A stretch of DNA of 64,000 bases. It comes from Glandiceps talaboti. Its lineage: Eukaryota > Hemichordata > Enteropneusta > Spengelidae. Under the pieces are notes generated by a model that was not told the DNA's origin, did not search any database, and was given only the letters and a program-made list of their open reading frames with translations. Shown piece by piece: positions 1-11,152 of this stretch (positions within the stretch are counted from its first letter, which is position 1; each line of letters starts with the position of its first letter). The DNA lies in contig NC_135561.1 of NCBI RefSeq assembly GCF_964340395.1, positions 6,149,518-6,213,517 on the forward strand, read 5' to 3'. The position numbers and the translations under genes were made by a program.

Positions 1-1552
1 ATTTGAAACTATGTTCCGGAACGACTGTTAACACTGCAATACAAGCCTCTTAATTGGATGACATGAGACCTCAAGAATACCTGTAGTTTCTAAGTGTTTT
101 GATAAACTTTTGTCTTAATTCTTGGTGTGGGGTTTGGGGGTTATTTCACATGTACACGGGTCTCGTTTTAAATATTTGTCAGTTTAAAGATTAAAAGATC
201 AATTTGAGGCTAGGCAAGCAGCTTGGTTTCAAACAGGCGATGCGTGCAAGCAGCCCTATCTGGCTATATATATTCTGTGATATTTGTAACAACAGGGACG
301 GGTTTACATAGGAGTTTTCTATCAATATACATGTACGACTATTGGAATAAGTCAGTTCATGTAAGCCTTACATGGAAATTACATATACATAATTTTACCG
401 AACACATTCAGATGCAACTCAATAATTGAAAAAAAAACCCACAACCAATATTTAGTTTTCTTTATAGCTAGAGAAAGCTAAATTCCAATCTATATCTAAT
501 TCACCATTTTCATGCTCTAGTAACTTCAGATAATGTTCAACAGAATGCATGGTGGCAATTTGTCTAAAATATGTCTGACAGTTTCCGTACGACATGAATA
601 CAATTGATAATGTCTTTGCTAGGTACAGGTATACATTTGTTGAATTTCATTTTAATTTTATAGAGTGTATTCTTTACATTACATCGCGTGCTTAAAACGA
701 TGGCTTCTTTTCATCGTAACATATGCATTGAATAACTTTATAAGAAAATGTCATCCTCACGTCTTTGCATATATAGTGGCGATTCTATTGAATCACCAGT
801 ACTGAGCTGACGCTGTCATTGTGGATTACGGGCCGTTACCATGGAAATGCGACGAAGCGTGAGACCTGGAATAATTACTTAACCGCTAGGTTCTCCATAA
901 ATTGAATATACCTGCGGGATAGTATCAACAACAGCAACAGCTTTGTTGGCTCCGACAGGCATTTCAATTAACCGTTTTTAATCATTCTAATGAACACCTT
1001 CAGAGTAAATGGTTTTTTTCTATGCACTCTGTCGAGTAATTTAACCATTACAGTCCCGAGTTAATTGTATATTTAATTATAAAGTTCCAAACCTACAACA
1101 GTTCAGATCATTGATATTTAGCTTATCCAGTATTAAAAGGTTGGAAGTCATACGAGACAAATTGGAAACTCAGTATCGTCTTGGAAACGGCATCACCATG
1201 ACAACGGTTTTTCCCAAAATCATAGTAATTTAGGTATAGCCTACTGTCAATATGTACGTGTGAATATGAACCACCGTGAAGGTACCAAGTCAATTGATTC
1301 AGTTCCGATTTTCAATAAATATCAACCGTTTTCATCGATTAAAATTTATTACTGGCCATGTTCTATTCATAAATGTGATAGAAAACTCTTAAATATACGG
1401 AAACTGACAGCGCACATCGTGTGACCTGAAAATCAATTTAATTGTGTCATGAGAATATGTTTGATCCATGACGACGATAAAATAATATATGTATTTTGAA
1501 ATACACAGGATATAACACGTATAACGAAATGTAAACACAGTTTATCCGTCTT
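1..1552. other. Gene-free AT-rich stretch
   Basis: No open frame here has coding character or usable splice signals. The one item worth noting is an RFX X-box-like 14-mer at 835-848 (GTTACCATGGAAAT). I see no RNA gene or transposon ends. Confidence 0.5.
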
Positions 1553-1747
1553 TTGTATGTATGTATGTATGTATGTATGTATGTATGTATGTATGTATGT
1601 ATGTATGTATGTATGTATGTATGTATGTATGTATGTATGTATGTATGTATGTGTGTGTGTATGTGTATGTATGTATGTATGTATGTATGTATGTATGTAT
1701 GTATGTATGTATGTATGTATGTATGTATGTATGTATGTATGTATGTG
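1553..1747. repeat. (TATG)n microsatellite
   Basis: Nearly pure tetranucleotide array of about 48 units, broken near 1651-1668 by a short run in which the unit has become TGTG. All three forward frames are open because the array lacks stops; the Met-Tyr-Val-Cys repeats they encode are not evidence for a protein. A run of ten G follows at 1773-1782. Confidence 0.97.
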
Positions 1748-2669
1748 TTTTGTTGTTGGTTTTTGTTTTTAAGGGGGGGGGGCTATATGTTTGCTACATA
1801 TCCACCAAAATCAACACAATTCTACTTACTGCACTATAACCATCACACGTTATCGGTAGAACTCTAAGCCTAGTATTAGTCATATCACATAAACGATTCG
1901 GTCAACATATACGTTTACTAAACTAAACTGCTATTATGCCATCGAGTACTCTAACAAGGTGGAATAGAAGACGAAGGCACGTCATCAACTTTAGCCTTAA
2001 ATAATGGATGTAGACTTAATCTAGGTAACTACTATCGATGGGAGCAATTCCCAGCACAAAAATAAAAAAAAAATAAAAAAAAATACTATTCGAGGTTTTA
2101 TGCAAGTATTTTCAGGTTGTGTAGTTATCAACACAACAGACTTACAGGCTTTCAGATATCCTCGTTTGTTTAAGACCTCAGTGGCAACTATTATTATATA
2201 TTGTAGCTATAATATTTTACCGTGTTTATTTACGTTCAAGGTCAAACACATCTGTCTACGCGATAGGGAATAATTATTTAATCAACTGCTCATTGTAGTT
2301 TTCCATGGCAAATAATTAACTGATAAATTACTGACAATACTGAGTTAGTATTATGATATAGGATAAATTGATAACGATCGGAGTTTTGAGAACCATGTTA
2401 TTGTTAGTAGCAATGTTGTGAAGCAAAGACCAGCACCTAATTATTGCTACCGTTCTTTGGATTTCGTGGGTGCAAAACACATTTCAACAAGGATTGGCAT
2501 TCGATGGCATTGTTATTATACAAAGGTTAGCTATTTATTTATTTCATGCAATAAAACTGCGTTACAGGGAAAACCACGAACATATTTGAGTAATATATTT
2601 TTCCTGCCAATATGTTTTTGTACATTGTGTTAGGGGCCGATAGCCTACAATTACACGAAATAAACACCA

Positions 2670-2670
<1 letters not shown>
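1748..2670. other. Gene-free stretch between two microsatellites
   Basis: Apart from the G10 run at 1773-1782 and an A-rich tract near 2058-2085, I see no gene, RNA or transposon structure. Confidence 0.5.
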
Positions 2671-2764
<94 letters not shown>

Positions 2765-2895
2765 AATATATATATACATACATTATATATAAATATATAT
2801 ATGTACATACATACATTATATATATATGTATATATAAATATATATATATATACATACATTATATATATAAATATATATATACATACATACATTAC

Positions 2896-2976
<81 letters not shown>
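2671..2976. repeat. Long (TA)n array with degenerate centre
   Basis: Two pure TA tracts (about 2671-2755 and 2905-2976) flank a decayed centre containing ATACATACATT and TAAATATA variants. Open frames across it are by-products of the dinucleotide. Confidence 0.95.
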
Positions 2977-2977
<1 letters not shown>

Positions 2978-5078
2978 CTTTGGATTTTTCAATCAGTAAA
3001 AATCAAATCATACAACTTCATGCAATGCATGCCATGACGGAATGCATATATAGACATGTAACATCTAATCTGATGTAAAGGCATCACATTTCCAATAAAC
3101 ATTGGTTCCTATTCCCTCGTATCATCGCTTAGCATTCACATCTCGTCATATACTAGTCTAGTCTGTGTTAGAACTTTTCAAAGTAGTCGCGATTGATGGC
3201 GCCGATCGTTCTTTCTTACATGTACATTAATACACCTTTGACACTGACAAGAAATGACAGGCCATAACGACAGGAAATTTTATATATACTGCACTGAAAG
3301 AGAGACTGCTTCATAAGCTTTGCAAGGAAATTTAGAATTTCCTGAACGTCACAGCGATTTGTAAGAATTAAAACAATCTGATGAGGGAATAAAATATTAT
3401 TAAGTCAGATACAAGCCTGGACTGTCTCAGGTTCGATGTATAACACATTTGATGAGTCAGTCGTCATGGTAACGACTTAGCGCAACGACATTGTTCATTT
3501 TTCATCTTGTTGATTTAATTTGCATATTATTGAAAGTGATGAGACGATGGTAATCTTTCCTATCAAACCCAACATATTTTGCTCTTTCACTTGGATTGGA
3601 TTACTCTACATTTCACGCTTTCGGCGAGTGTCAACCCCGTGATGCAAATACTACATGTAATATGTTTTCGAGGCGAAATTCAATAAGATAAAAGATATAC
3701 GGTCAGAACTAGGTTCAGCACGATACCTCGTCACTTTTACATTTTGTAGATATTCGTGAACGCATCATTACCATTCTCTTCCAAATGATCTACTTCGGTC
3801 GCCATGACAACACGCTAATGTGCTTTATGTGTATAGATGGATGGAAAGATGGAAACGCTGATGTAGATTGCCATCACCACCATCGATTCAGTAGATCTAA
3901 CAGAGTAGCCATTTTGTTTTGTTGCTGGATAACCTCACGACTAGCTAGAACTCTCTGCAGCTGCATTGACTACATGGAACCCAGGCTAATGCACCAACAC
4001 TAACACGACAGACATAAACGATAAAGTTCTCATCTGTCTAGTTTGGCAATATTGATTCTCCGTTGCGTTCTCGTTTGTTTGTTTGTTTATTTATTTATTA
4101 CAAATATAACGGGATCCATGTGCACTGACTAGACGTTCCAGCTTACATGTAACTACTGAATTTCATTTCACTATTAAAGAACAAAAGTTTCTCGTTTTGT
4201 GATCAATAACTTTCCCATACGAGTTTCTCGGAAACTTCAATAGTAGTTGTATTATTTAATTCAGCATGAATGAGTCTTTAATCTAAGTAATCAATTTTCT
4301 TCTTATTGTCTATTTTTTTTAATGATGAAAATGATGCCATTTATAGTGTTTTGGGGAGAACTAGTCTGGAATCCACGCATTTGTAGTCACATTTGGTTAT
4401 GTGAACTTGTTGAACGAATTGGGTACCAGATTGACTAGATGGGCGGCGATTCCTAGAACGTGGACAGGAGAATGAAAATGGTTTCTTTCTGTAGAAATCT
4501 AAACGCAGAAAAAATATCTTCATGCTCATTAAGTACCAAAAAAATTAAAGCTTTCAGGTGCAAAACTAATGTTGTTAGGCTTAGAACGAACTGAACAGTT
4601 GTGAGTATACGATACCACTTACTAGTAATATTATCTCCACATACTGCTAGATAGAAATCTCAGTGTCTACAAACACTTGTCACTAGCAGAGAACTTTGTC
4701 ACCAGTTTGAAAAAAGTTATTCTTGGTTAAATTTACTCGTGGTCTTATTCTGAGAAGCTTAGCTCAACCGTGTCAATACAGCCAATTCAGTTAAAAATAG
4801 AAGTCGATATTATGCTGTAAATAGGTTTGCGGGTATTGTTGTCGAGTAGGAATCCTCTATTCAATTCACACAACGACTCTACAAACACAACTTTCTAGTT
4901 GTGAAAGTACTCAAGGTGAAAAGCCCAAAGTGCCCAAATAGTACAACGATTTAAATACGACAGAAGCAGTAACAGAGTTAGAGCAAATGCTGACAAATCT
5001 GGGTTGCTGTTTTTCAACAACGCGAAATCGCGTTTGCTATTAGGGCTTCGTAGCAACCCTTCAAGAATTTCCTTTTGA
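2977..5078. other. Gene-free stretch
   Basis: Short open frames at 3785-4003 and 4341-4529 (minus) have no family resemblance and no convincing splice context. An X-box-like palindromic site lies near 3459-3474 (GTCGTCATGGTAAC). A short (TTTG)(TTTA) tract lies at 4072-4100. Confidence 0.5.
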
Positions 5079-5674
5079 CCGTGTCACACGAGTATAAAAT
5101 TGGCGTCAGATTCAGATTCAGATTCAGCTAGCGTCATATTGAGCGTCAGACAGCGTCAGATCCGAAGAAACCCGACGGACTCAATCAAACCTAAAATAAT
5201 ACTGTTGAGACTACAGGGAAAGATTCTGCTTTACAGCCTTTTGATGGAAGTTGGAATGTCTCTGCTTGCACAATTTTTATTTGGAAAAAATATGTGAAAT
5301 AGAGTTGAAATACTTGCAACCAAGACATTAATAGCCCCAAGTTCAGCCACTGTATGTTACTTGGTTGATACGTTTTGCCAATAATGTACACGGTGTCAGT
5401 AAAAGCTAAGTTTACGTATGTAATATGGTGTCATTTTTAAAAATTTGAATTTAAAATTTAAAAATTGTGCAAGCAGAGACATTCCATCTTCCATCAAAAG
5501 GTTGTGAAGCAGAATCTTTCTTGAAGTCTCAACGGTATTATTTCAGTTTTGATTGAGTCCATCGGGTGTCTTCGGATTCGAGGCTATCTGACGCTATCTG
5601 ACGCTGAATCTGACGCTCAATATGACGCTAGCTGAATCTGAATCTGACGCCAACTTTATACTCGTCCGTGTCAC
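5079..5674. mobile_element. MITE-like foldback element, 9-bp target duplication
   Basis: The 578-bp element 5088-5665 has terminal inverted repeats of about 185-200 bp (left 5088-5278, right 5459-5665). The termini begin ACGAGTATAAA-TTGGCGTCAG on both ends. A perfect 9-bp direct repeat CCGTGTCAC flanks it at 5079-5087 and 5666-5674 and is read as the target-site duplication. The arms carry several GCGTCAGA motifs and differ by small indels in that subterminal array; the loop of about 180 bp is AT-rich and has no transposase. Long inverted repeats with a 9-bp duplication are typical of Mutator-like (MULE) non-autonomous elements, so that superfamily is my inference. The open frames inside it are chance. 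Confidence 0.85.
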
Positions 5675-6977
5675 CCTTATAGACCATTGAACATTTGGGC
5701 GTTTTCGATGATGTTTGTTTTGTTAATTCAAGTGTCTGTTGTGAAAATTTGGGTCAGTGGAGAGAGGGCATACAATAGAAAGGACCACATACAACTCTAG
5801 CTTGTTAAAGTTGATGTTAGAAATTCAGTTTAAATTTTGTACAACTTTGTAGTATTCTTTGTCTCGAAAAATAACTACTTTATTCTGACGTCACGAGGAA
5901 CAGACGTCCTGTCATCAACGGGTAAATATATTTGGTCTCTTTATTGAAGAAAACAGCATCTTTGGCATCTTTACGAAACAGCTATAATTAGGGACTGCGT
6001 ACGAACGATAAAATTCTGGTATCACTGTCTATAGTGTTGATGGGAGCACAGGCCTGTCCACGTGAAGCAAGGTGGACGGCGTACTATAAAATATCGACTT
6101 TATTCACTAAGCGTGGAATCCACAGTAACAACAGCACACCCAGTCTGTTAGGGTGAGGTTTTTTTTTTTTTTGTTTCTCATCTCCAATGGAATAGTCAGG
6201 CGGGTCGGGCGGGCGAAATAAAAAAAAAAGGGGGGCAAGAAAAAAAAATGTATTTTTTCAGTTCTATTCTCTGTCCTTTCTGTCCTGTTAGTCTCTATAC
6301 AACTTCATTTATCTTCTCCTTATTGAATTCCTTGTTACAAGTCTCTTGCCTTCATTTTAGCAAGGTTGACAAGTCTGTAGAACAACTTTGTAAGAAGATG
6401 ATTAAATACTTATCATCCTGATGGGTGTATATCTGTAGCCATGAACTATTGTGTGATTTTATCAGGAGTACTAATACATCGTCCTATTAATCAAAGTGGC
6501 ATTGCCATCGCTAACAATGTTTTCAAGTTATCCAATTTGAACTTTAGTATGAAACTTTTTGAAACACTTACGTGATTGTCATCAGTGTGCTAGATGAATT
6601 TTCATTTATATAAACCATTACTTCTATGAAACATTTTTCTTCAGTGTGAACTTGTGGGTGAGAGGGGGGGGGGGTTAGACGGCGGTGTTCTGCCAAGGTT
6701 TCCAACAAGTGGGGACACAGGCCCCTTGGTTCCAAAAAGTGGTGTCATTTGACAGGGAGTGGGGTCAATTATTATTGTCTATGAAATATTCATATAAATT
6801 ATCTCAGACCACTATAGAGATACTGTGGTCTGAGATATTCCATTACGTATAGACTATTACCTAACTACATAAAAAAATTCCATTCATAATAAGTTCCCAG
6901 TAAGTTATTTTTTGAAAATTGTGTACTACACATTACACCTTAGAAAAAGAAGGCAATTAAGATTATGTAATTTTAAG

Positions 6978-6978
<1 letters not shown>
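5675..6978. other. Gene-free stretch with hairpin and G-rich tracts
   Basis: Holds a G/A-rich patch at about 6160-6245 resembling one at 8330-8435, a G11 run near 6664-6674, and a hairpin with 13-bp perfect arms (6800-6812 and 6825-6837, TATCTCAGACCAC). No gene seen. Confidence 0.5.

Positions 6979-7053
<75 letters not shown>
6979..7053. repeat. (TA)n array
   Basis: Pure TA dinucleotide tract of about 37 units. Confidence 0.96.
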
Positions 7054-7056
<3 letters not shown>

Positions 7057-10000
7057 ATATTGTTTAGAAAGATTGGACAGCCAGGTAGTCACAATTTTTA
7101 ATCTGAATATCAATGAATAGCAGTGCTAAAATTTATAATTCCTTTTTTTCAGACAAGGACAATGAACAACTTCAAAATAAGTCACAGTGAACATATGATT
7201 GAATAAAAACTTTGAGAAATCCTAAACTTGTAACCACTTGTTTCATTTTTAAAATTGTTAGTACACTGCTGTGTTTATCATTCCCTCTTCAAATTCATGA
7301 CATTTTGAAGAAAAAAAATCCCTGACTTTAAAAAGTAACAAATGTGAACGAAAAACTTACAAATAATAGTCAAACAAACTTTAAAATAATTTATTTTTTA
7401 TTAATTAACCGTTACTGGCTGTGTATCATGATTTGGTCCTGCTATATGACAGCATAGTTACGTACCGTAAACTTGCAATGATACGGAAAGCTGACATTTG
7501 GTGTCCTTGAAACTCAGAACTTGAATCTTTAACTAAAACTATCAACAAAGTCAAAGTTGGGATGCTCTGTAAATATTACATTAATTTTTTTCTGATTTGC
7601 ACAACAAGTTCGTTCTTCATGTCTGACCGGGCGCGCATACATCGGCCGTCTATAGTGGCCATGCCAGTGATTACGCATTGATTCAGTGCCCAACATTCAC
7701 ATGTGTCACTAGCACTGTCAACATCATGCAACACGATCCCCTAACACAGCTTTTTCGGAATCAAAATACACATGTACTCATTTAATTTAACCCATCAACA
7801 AATGAAAATCACAACCTGTCCCATAAATTTGGTTCACGAAGGCTTCTGAGCTGTGGCATGGCAGATAGATGTTCCGATAGCAAGTTCAGTGTTTCGCACA
7901 CGTCAGTGATTAGGTCAGAGGTCACGACAGTGACAGTAGAAAAACATGTGACGAGAGACGTCCATTTCGACTTTTCATCTAATCCCTCTAATGTTTTAAT
8001 TTGTAGATTAAGTTTATCAAAGTTGATCTTTTTGTGGCATTTTTTATGTTAACAATAGAACTGCGCGTTGTCACTGTATCTTATATGATGTCAACAAAAC
8101 TGTCCCTTACGCAGTCAGTATACTTCTTGTGGGATTCACGTCGAGTCAGAGCCTGGCCTGGTCCGGCCGTGGACTTAGATAATTTTGATGTCTGCCGTAA
8201 AATGAATGCGCCAAAGCGACGCAAGGTGGGAAAATTATTGCTTCATTTTTAATTTTAGGGGGCCAATGTCGCAAGGTCGTGGCCTCGGCAGAACTGGCCT
8301 AAGACGCCATGGGGAACCTTACAATTTTGCTGTGCTCAGGGGTCGGTCGGAAATAAAAAAACTTTTTTTTTTCTGATGTCGGAGCTGCAAATTAGGGTCG
8401 GTCGGGAGATGAGAAACAGAAAAATAAAAAGGGCCGCCCTTAGCAGTATTCCAGGCTTCATATACTCGGAAAGCTCACTAACTTGAGAAACATAAACTTC
8501 GTTGACGACAAGAGTACAATCATGTTAATAGAGTAACGGCACCTTTCAACCAAGTCACGTAGGGTTTGAAGGAGTTGGCGTTGAATCAAAAGACAACAGA
8601 CTAAAAATTTCTCCTCGCTATGGCACGAAAGGCTAATTTGACACTGGGGAAATAAAATTCGATGCATGAATTCAGGTATTCAAGTTTGTTTTACACTGTG
8701 TCTTGGCTAAGACAACTACAGAGAATAGTCGTCTGAGGCCTTGGTGAGACTCCATACACGGAGTTTTTTTTATAGAGAATATACACTACAGTGTTTGTAC
8801 GCTCTTTAGTGCGGGTGCCCTTAAGACATGGGCAGTTTTTAAAGTCTCTTTAAGTTTTGAAAACTGCACTGTGTCGCCTGATGGAGGGTATATGGAAGGT
8901 GTGTTTATGGTGTAAAGGGGAGCTTAACTTAAATCGCCGCCATTATCAATCTGACCCATGCAATCCTCGTAATAGTTCACCTCGATCTTTAGCGTGCCGT
9001 GGTATCCCAGAGAGACGTTACAATGTTTTGTGTGTTCAAGCTAACTGTACATAGGAATGTCAGGCGATGATGACACTTGTGTGCACTTTAACCCTAACTG
9101 TTAAACTCAACACAATGTGAATACAGCATGCCGTTGTTAGTGTCAAACTCAATGCTAGCAACCCAAACATGGCGGCAGCCTGACACTAGTGATATACTGG
9201 AATGTATATCGGTAAATCGCCTGTTTTATCGGCCGAAAATGACTCTAAACGAGACTGGTTGAGCGTACAACCACTTCAATTCTAAGTGCTTATCACCATT
9301 GCTATGGACAACAAACAGTATTTACATAGTGTTTGTAATAACATCAATGTGTTGAATGTCTCACCTGTTTAAAATGATCCATATGGGTGAACCAGACAAC
9401 CTAATTATTTCACCCAGTCAAATCATTATTGCGCTGTAATTCTAAATAATTTTGCTATAATCTCGAACTGTTAAAAAAATTATTACATTTTGCTCCAAAA
9501 TGGATCCAAAGTATTGATAAAATTTTATGCACGATAATAAAATGTTAGATTAAAAAGGAGGGAACGAAAAGTATTGAATATGTTGTCAATTGATATAAGG
9601 TGACAAATGTGTCCTTTGTGCACGGATACGCCTTTTAGTATTAAATGGACTTGACGACGGCAGTTTGAAACTCGGACACACTCGATGTAAGGATAGGTAT
9701 ATCACATTTAGATAGCCGTCATAATTTAATCCGATCTGAACGCCCTGACAACCGTTAAACCATATATAGATATTCTCGGGTGGTTTCCCGTGTAGCTCAT
9801 TACGCCTTCATTACCACCGCTGATATGGCAATTCGGATCGATTTGACGTTCATAAAATTTGACTCTTTTGTATACTGTGACAACAAATCGATCGAGTCTA
9901 TGTTAGCTGATCTAAGCAATGTAACTAATATATATAGTTCATTACATTGGAATATGTAATACGATATCACAATATTGAATATTTCACGCTTGCCCTAGAT

Positions 10001-10679
10001 TTTTTTTTTATAATGTTCAATTTTTAATTGTTTTTGGACCGTTGTCAAAAAAACAACATTTCGGTGCCACGTCCTTCTGAACACGGCTATGGTTAATTTG
10101 ATAAAATAGATTAAACATGGCGGTGTTACCACGCTGTCTACAAAAATTACAATAACTCTAATTAAACAACGGTCTGTTGTTCTAGATTCAAACAAAATAT
10201 TGTCACACTCGTGTGTTTTCCGTTCTAGCAATCTTTTTTATGTAACGGTGGTGATATGCACACTTAGGAACTACGATTGTGGAGATTGCGTATTATTAAA
10301 ACACCTCTTGGGTGCTTTGGCTTTGCTGGGTTGAGAAGGTGATTTGGGAGATCGCTCATTAGTAGTAGCCACGTCAAAGAGAGTGAAGGCCGGCAAAGCC
10401 ACGCAACACGTCATTTAGTATTTATGTTATTCAGTAACAATAAAATTGTTATAAAAGACAGTGACGGTACATGCATGATTGGTGATCACCACCTTCAAGT
10501 TGGATTCACAATATACATGTACAATGTAGTAGTAGTAGTATTGTTTGGGAGACAATTTGCATGTAACATCCCATGACACGGAGAGCTGCATAATCCTCTA
10601 GGGACGATCTAAAACCTTTCAAATCTGGCATTTAAGAACTATACACATAAGATATACAGGTGCAGATTAATTTACTTGT
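7054..10679. other. Gene-free stretch downstream of the 10.7-kb exon
   Basis: Contains a dispersed-repeat copy at 8330-8435 (two GGGTCGGTCGG cores, each followed by an A-rich tail) and a YY1-like AACATGGCGGC at about 9168. A possible last exon for the minus-strand gene starting at 11152 may lie near 10300-10330: a CAG acceptor followed in phase by nine codons and a stop. That link is speculative. No other supported gene. Confidence 0.4.
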
Positions 10680-10693
10680 ATTTCCATGGCAAC
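10680..10693. promoter_or_regulatory. RFX X-box-like site
   Basis: ATTTCCATGGCAAC, reverse complement GTTGCCATGGAAAT, matches the RFX consensus of two half-sites closely. It lies 27 bp inside the first intron of the unrecognised minus-strand gene. RFX sites often mark ciliary genes, but position and function here are inferred. Confidence 0.4.
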
Positions 10694-10720
10694 GTCAACT
10701 TTTAATCTCAATACACTCAC

Positions 10721-11152
10721 CGATTGTGTTATTGCTGTACGATCGTCGGTACCTTTACTACCCAATTTCCCCCGGGTTCGTAGGAAAGGGGGCCTTCCCA
10801 GATTTGGACATGTTCTTGTGTAATCTGGTCGAGCTGGAAGGGGTGCTCCAGGAAGTCGCCATTCCTCCGGTTCGCAAGGGCATTCTCCTCTCGCCATTCG
10901 TTCCTTTGCACGCCGAATAGCTTTCTGGAAATTCGTATCCAAAACATCAGATTTATATAATTCCGGTTTGCCTGTATCTTGTAGACTGACTATGGTTGGC
11001 AACCTATGGAGTAACAGATCGTCGCCACTCTTCAAGTCTTCAGTGCCGACATCTACATTTTCAATCGGCGCTGAAGTCTTGGCAGTCGCGACCCTGACCA
11101 CAGGTTTTTCCGTGTCATACGGTACGGACGTGTTTATAAGTGGCAACGCCAT
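10721..11152 (-). CDS. First coding exon of an unrecognised protein
   Basis: A 144-codon open exon starts at ATG 11152 in a strong initiation context (CAACATGGCG) and ends at a consensus donor, TCG followed by GTGAGT at 10720, in phase 0. The frame upstream of that ATG continues only to a GTG, so the ATG is the better start. The product begins MALPLINTS, is mixed-charge and soluble, and includes a basic segment (KAIRRAKERMARG) followed by a Cys/Pro-rich one (CPCEPEEWRLPGAP) and CPNLGRPPF. No signal peptide or membrane segment is visible. The exon is clearly more GC-rich than its surroundings. I do not recognise the family. A short terminal exon near 10300-10330 is possible but weak. The main alternative is a chance open frame. 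Confidence 0.55.

Noticed and set aside
1553-1867. Repetitive Cys/Tyr/Val/Met open frames (also near 15.75, 19.25, 29.5 and 48.0 kb)
   Set aside because: They are translations of (TATG)n or (CATA)n microsatellites, open in all frames and without coding context.
2539-3078. Open frames rich in Ile/Tyr on both strands
   Set aside because: By-products of the (TA)n array.
5100-5391. Two short open frames within the palindromic element
   Set aside because: They fall in inverted arms of a non-autonomous element and have no transposase resemblance.
9052-9172. Minus-strand 37-codon frame with an ideal start context (GCCGCCATG) and a YY1-like motif
   Set aside because: Short hydrophobic frame without family match; the motif alone does not establish a gene.
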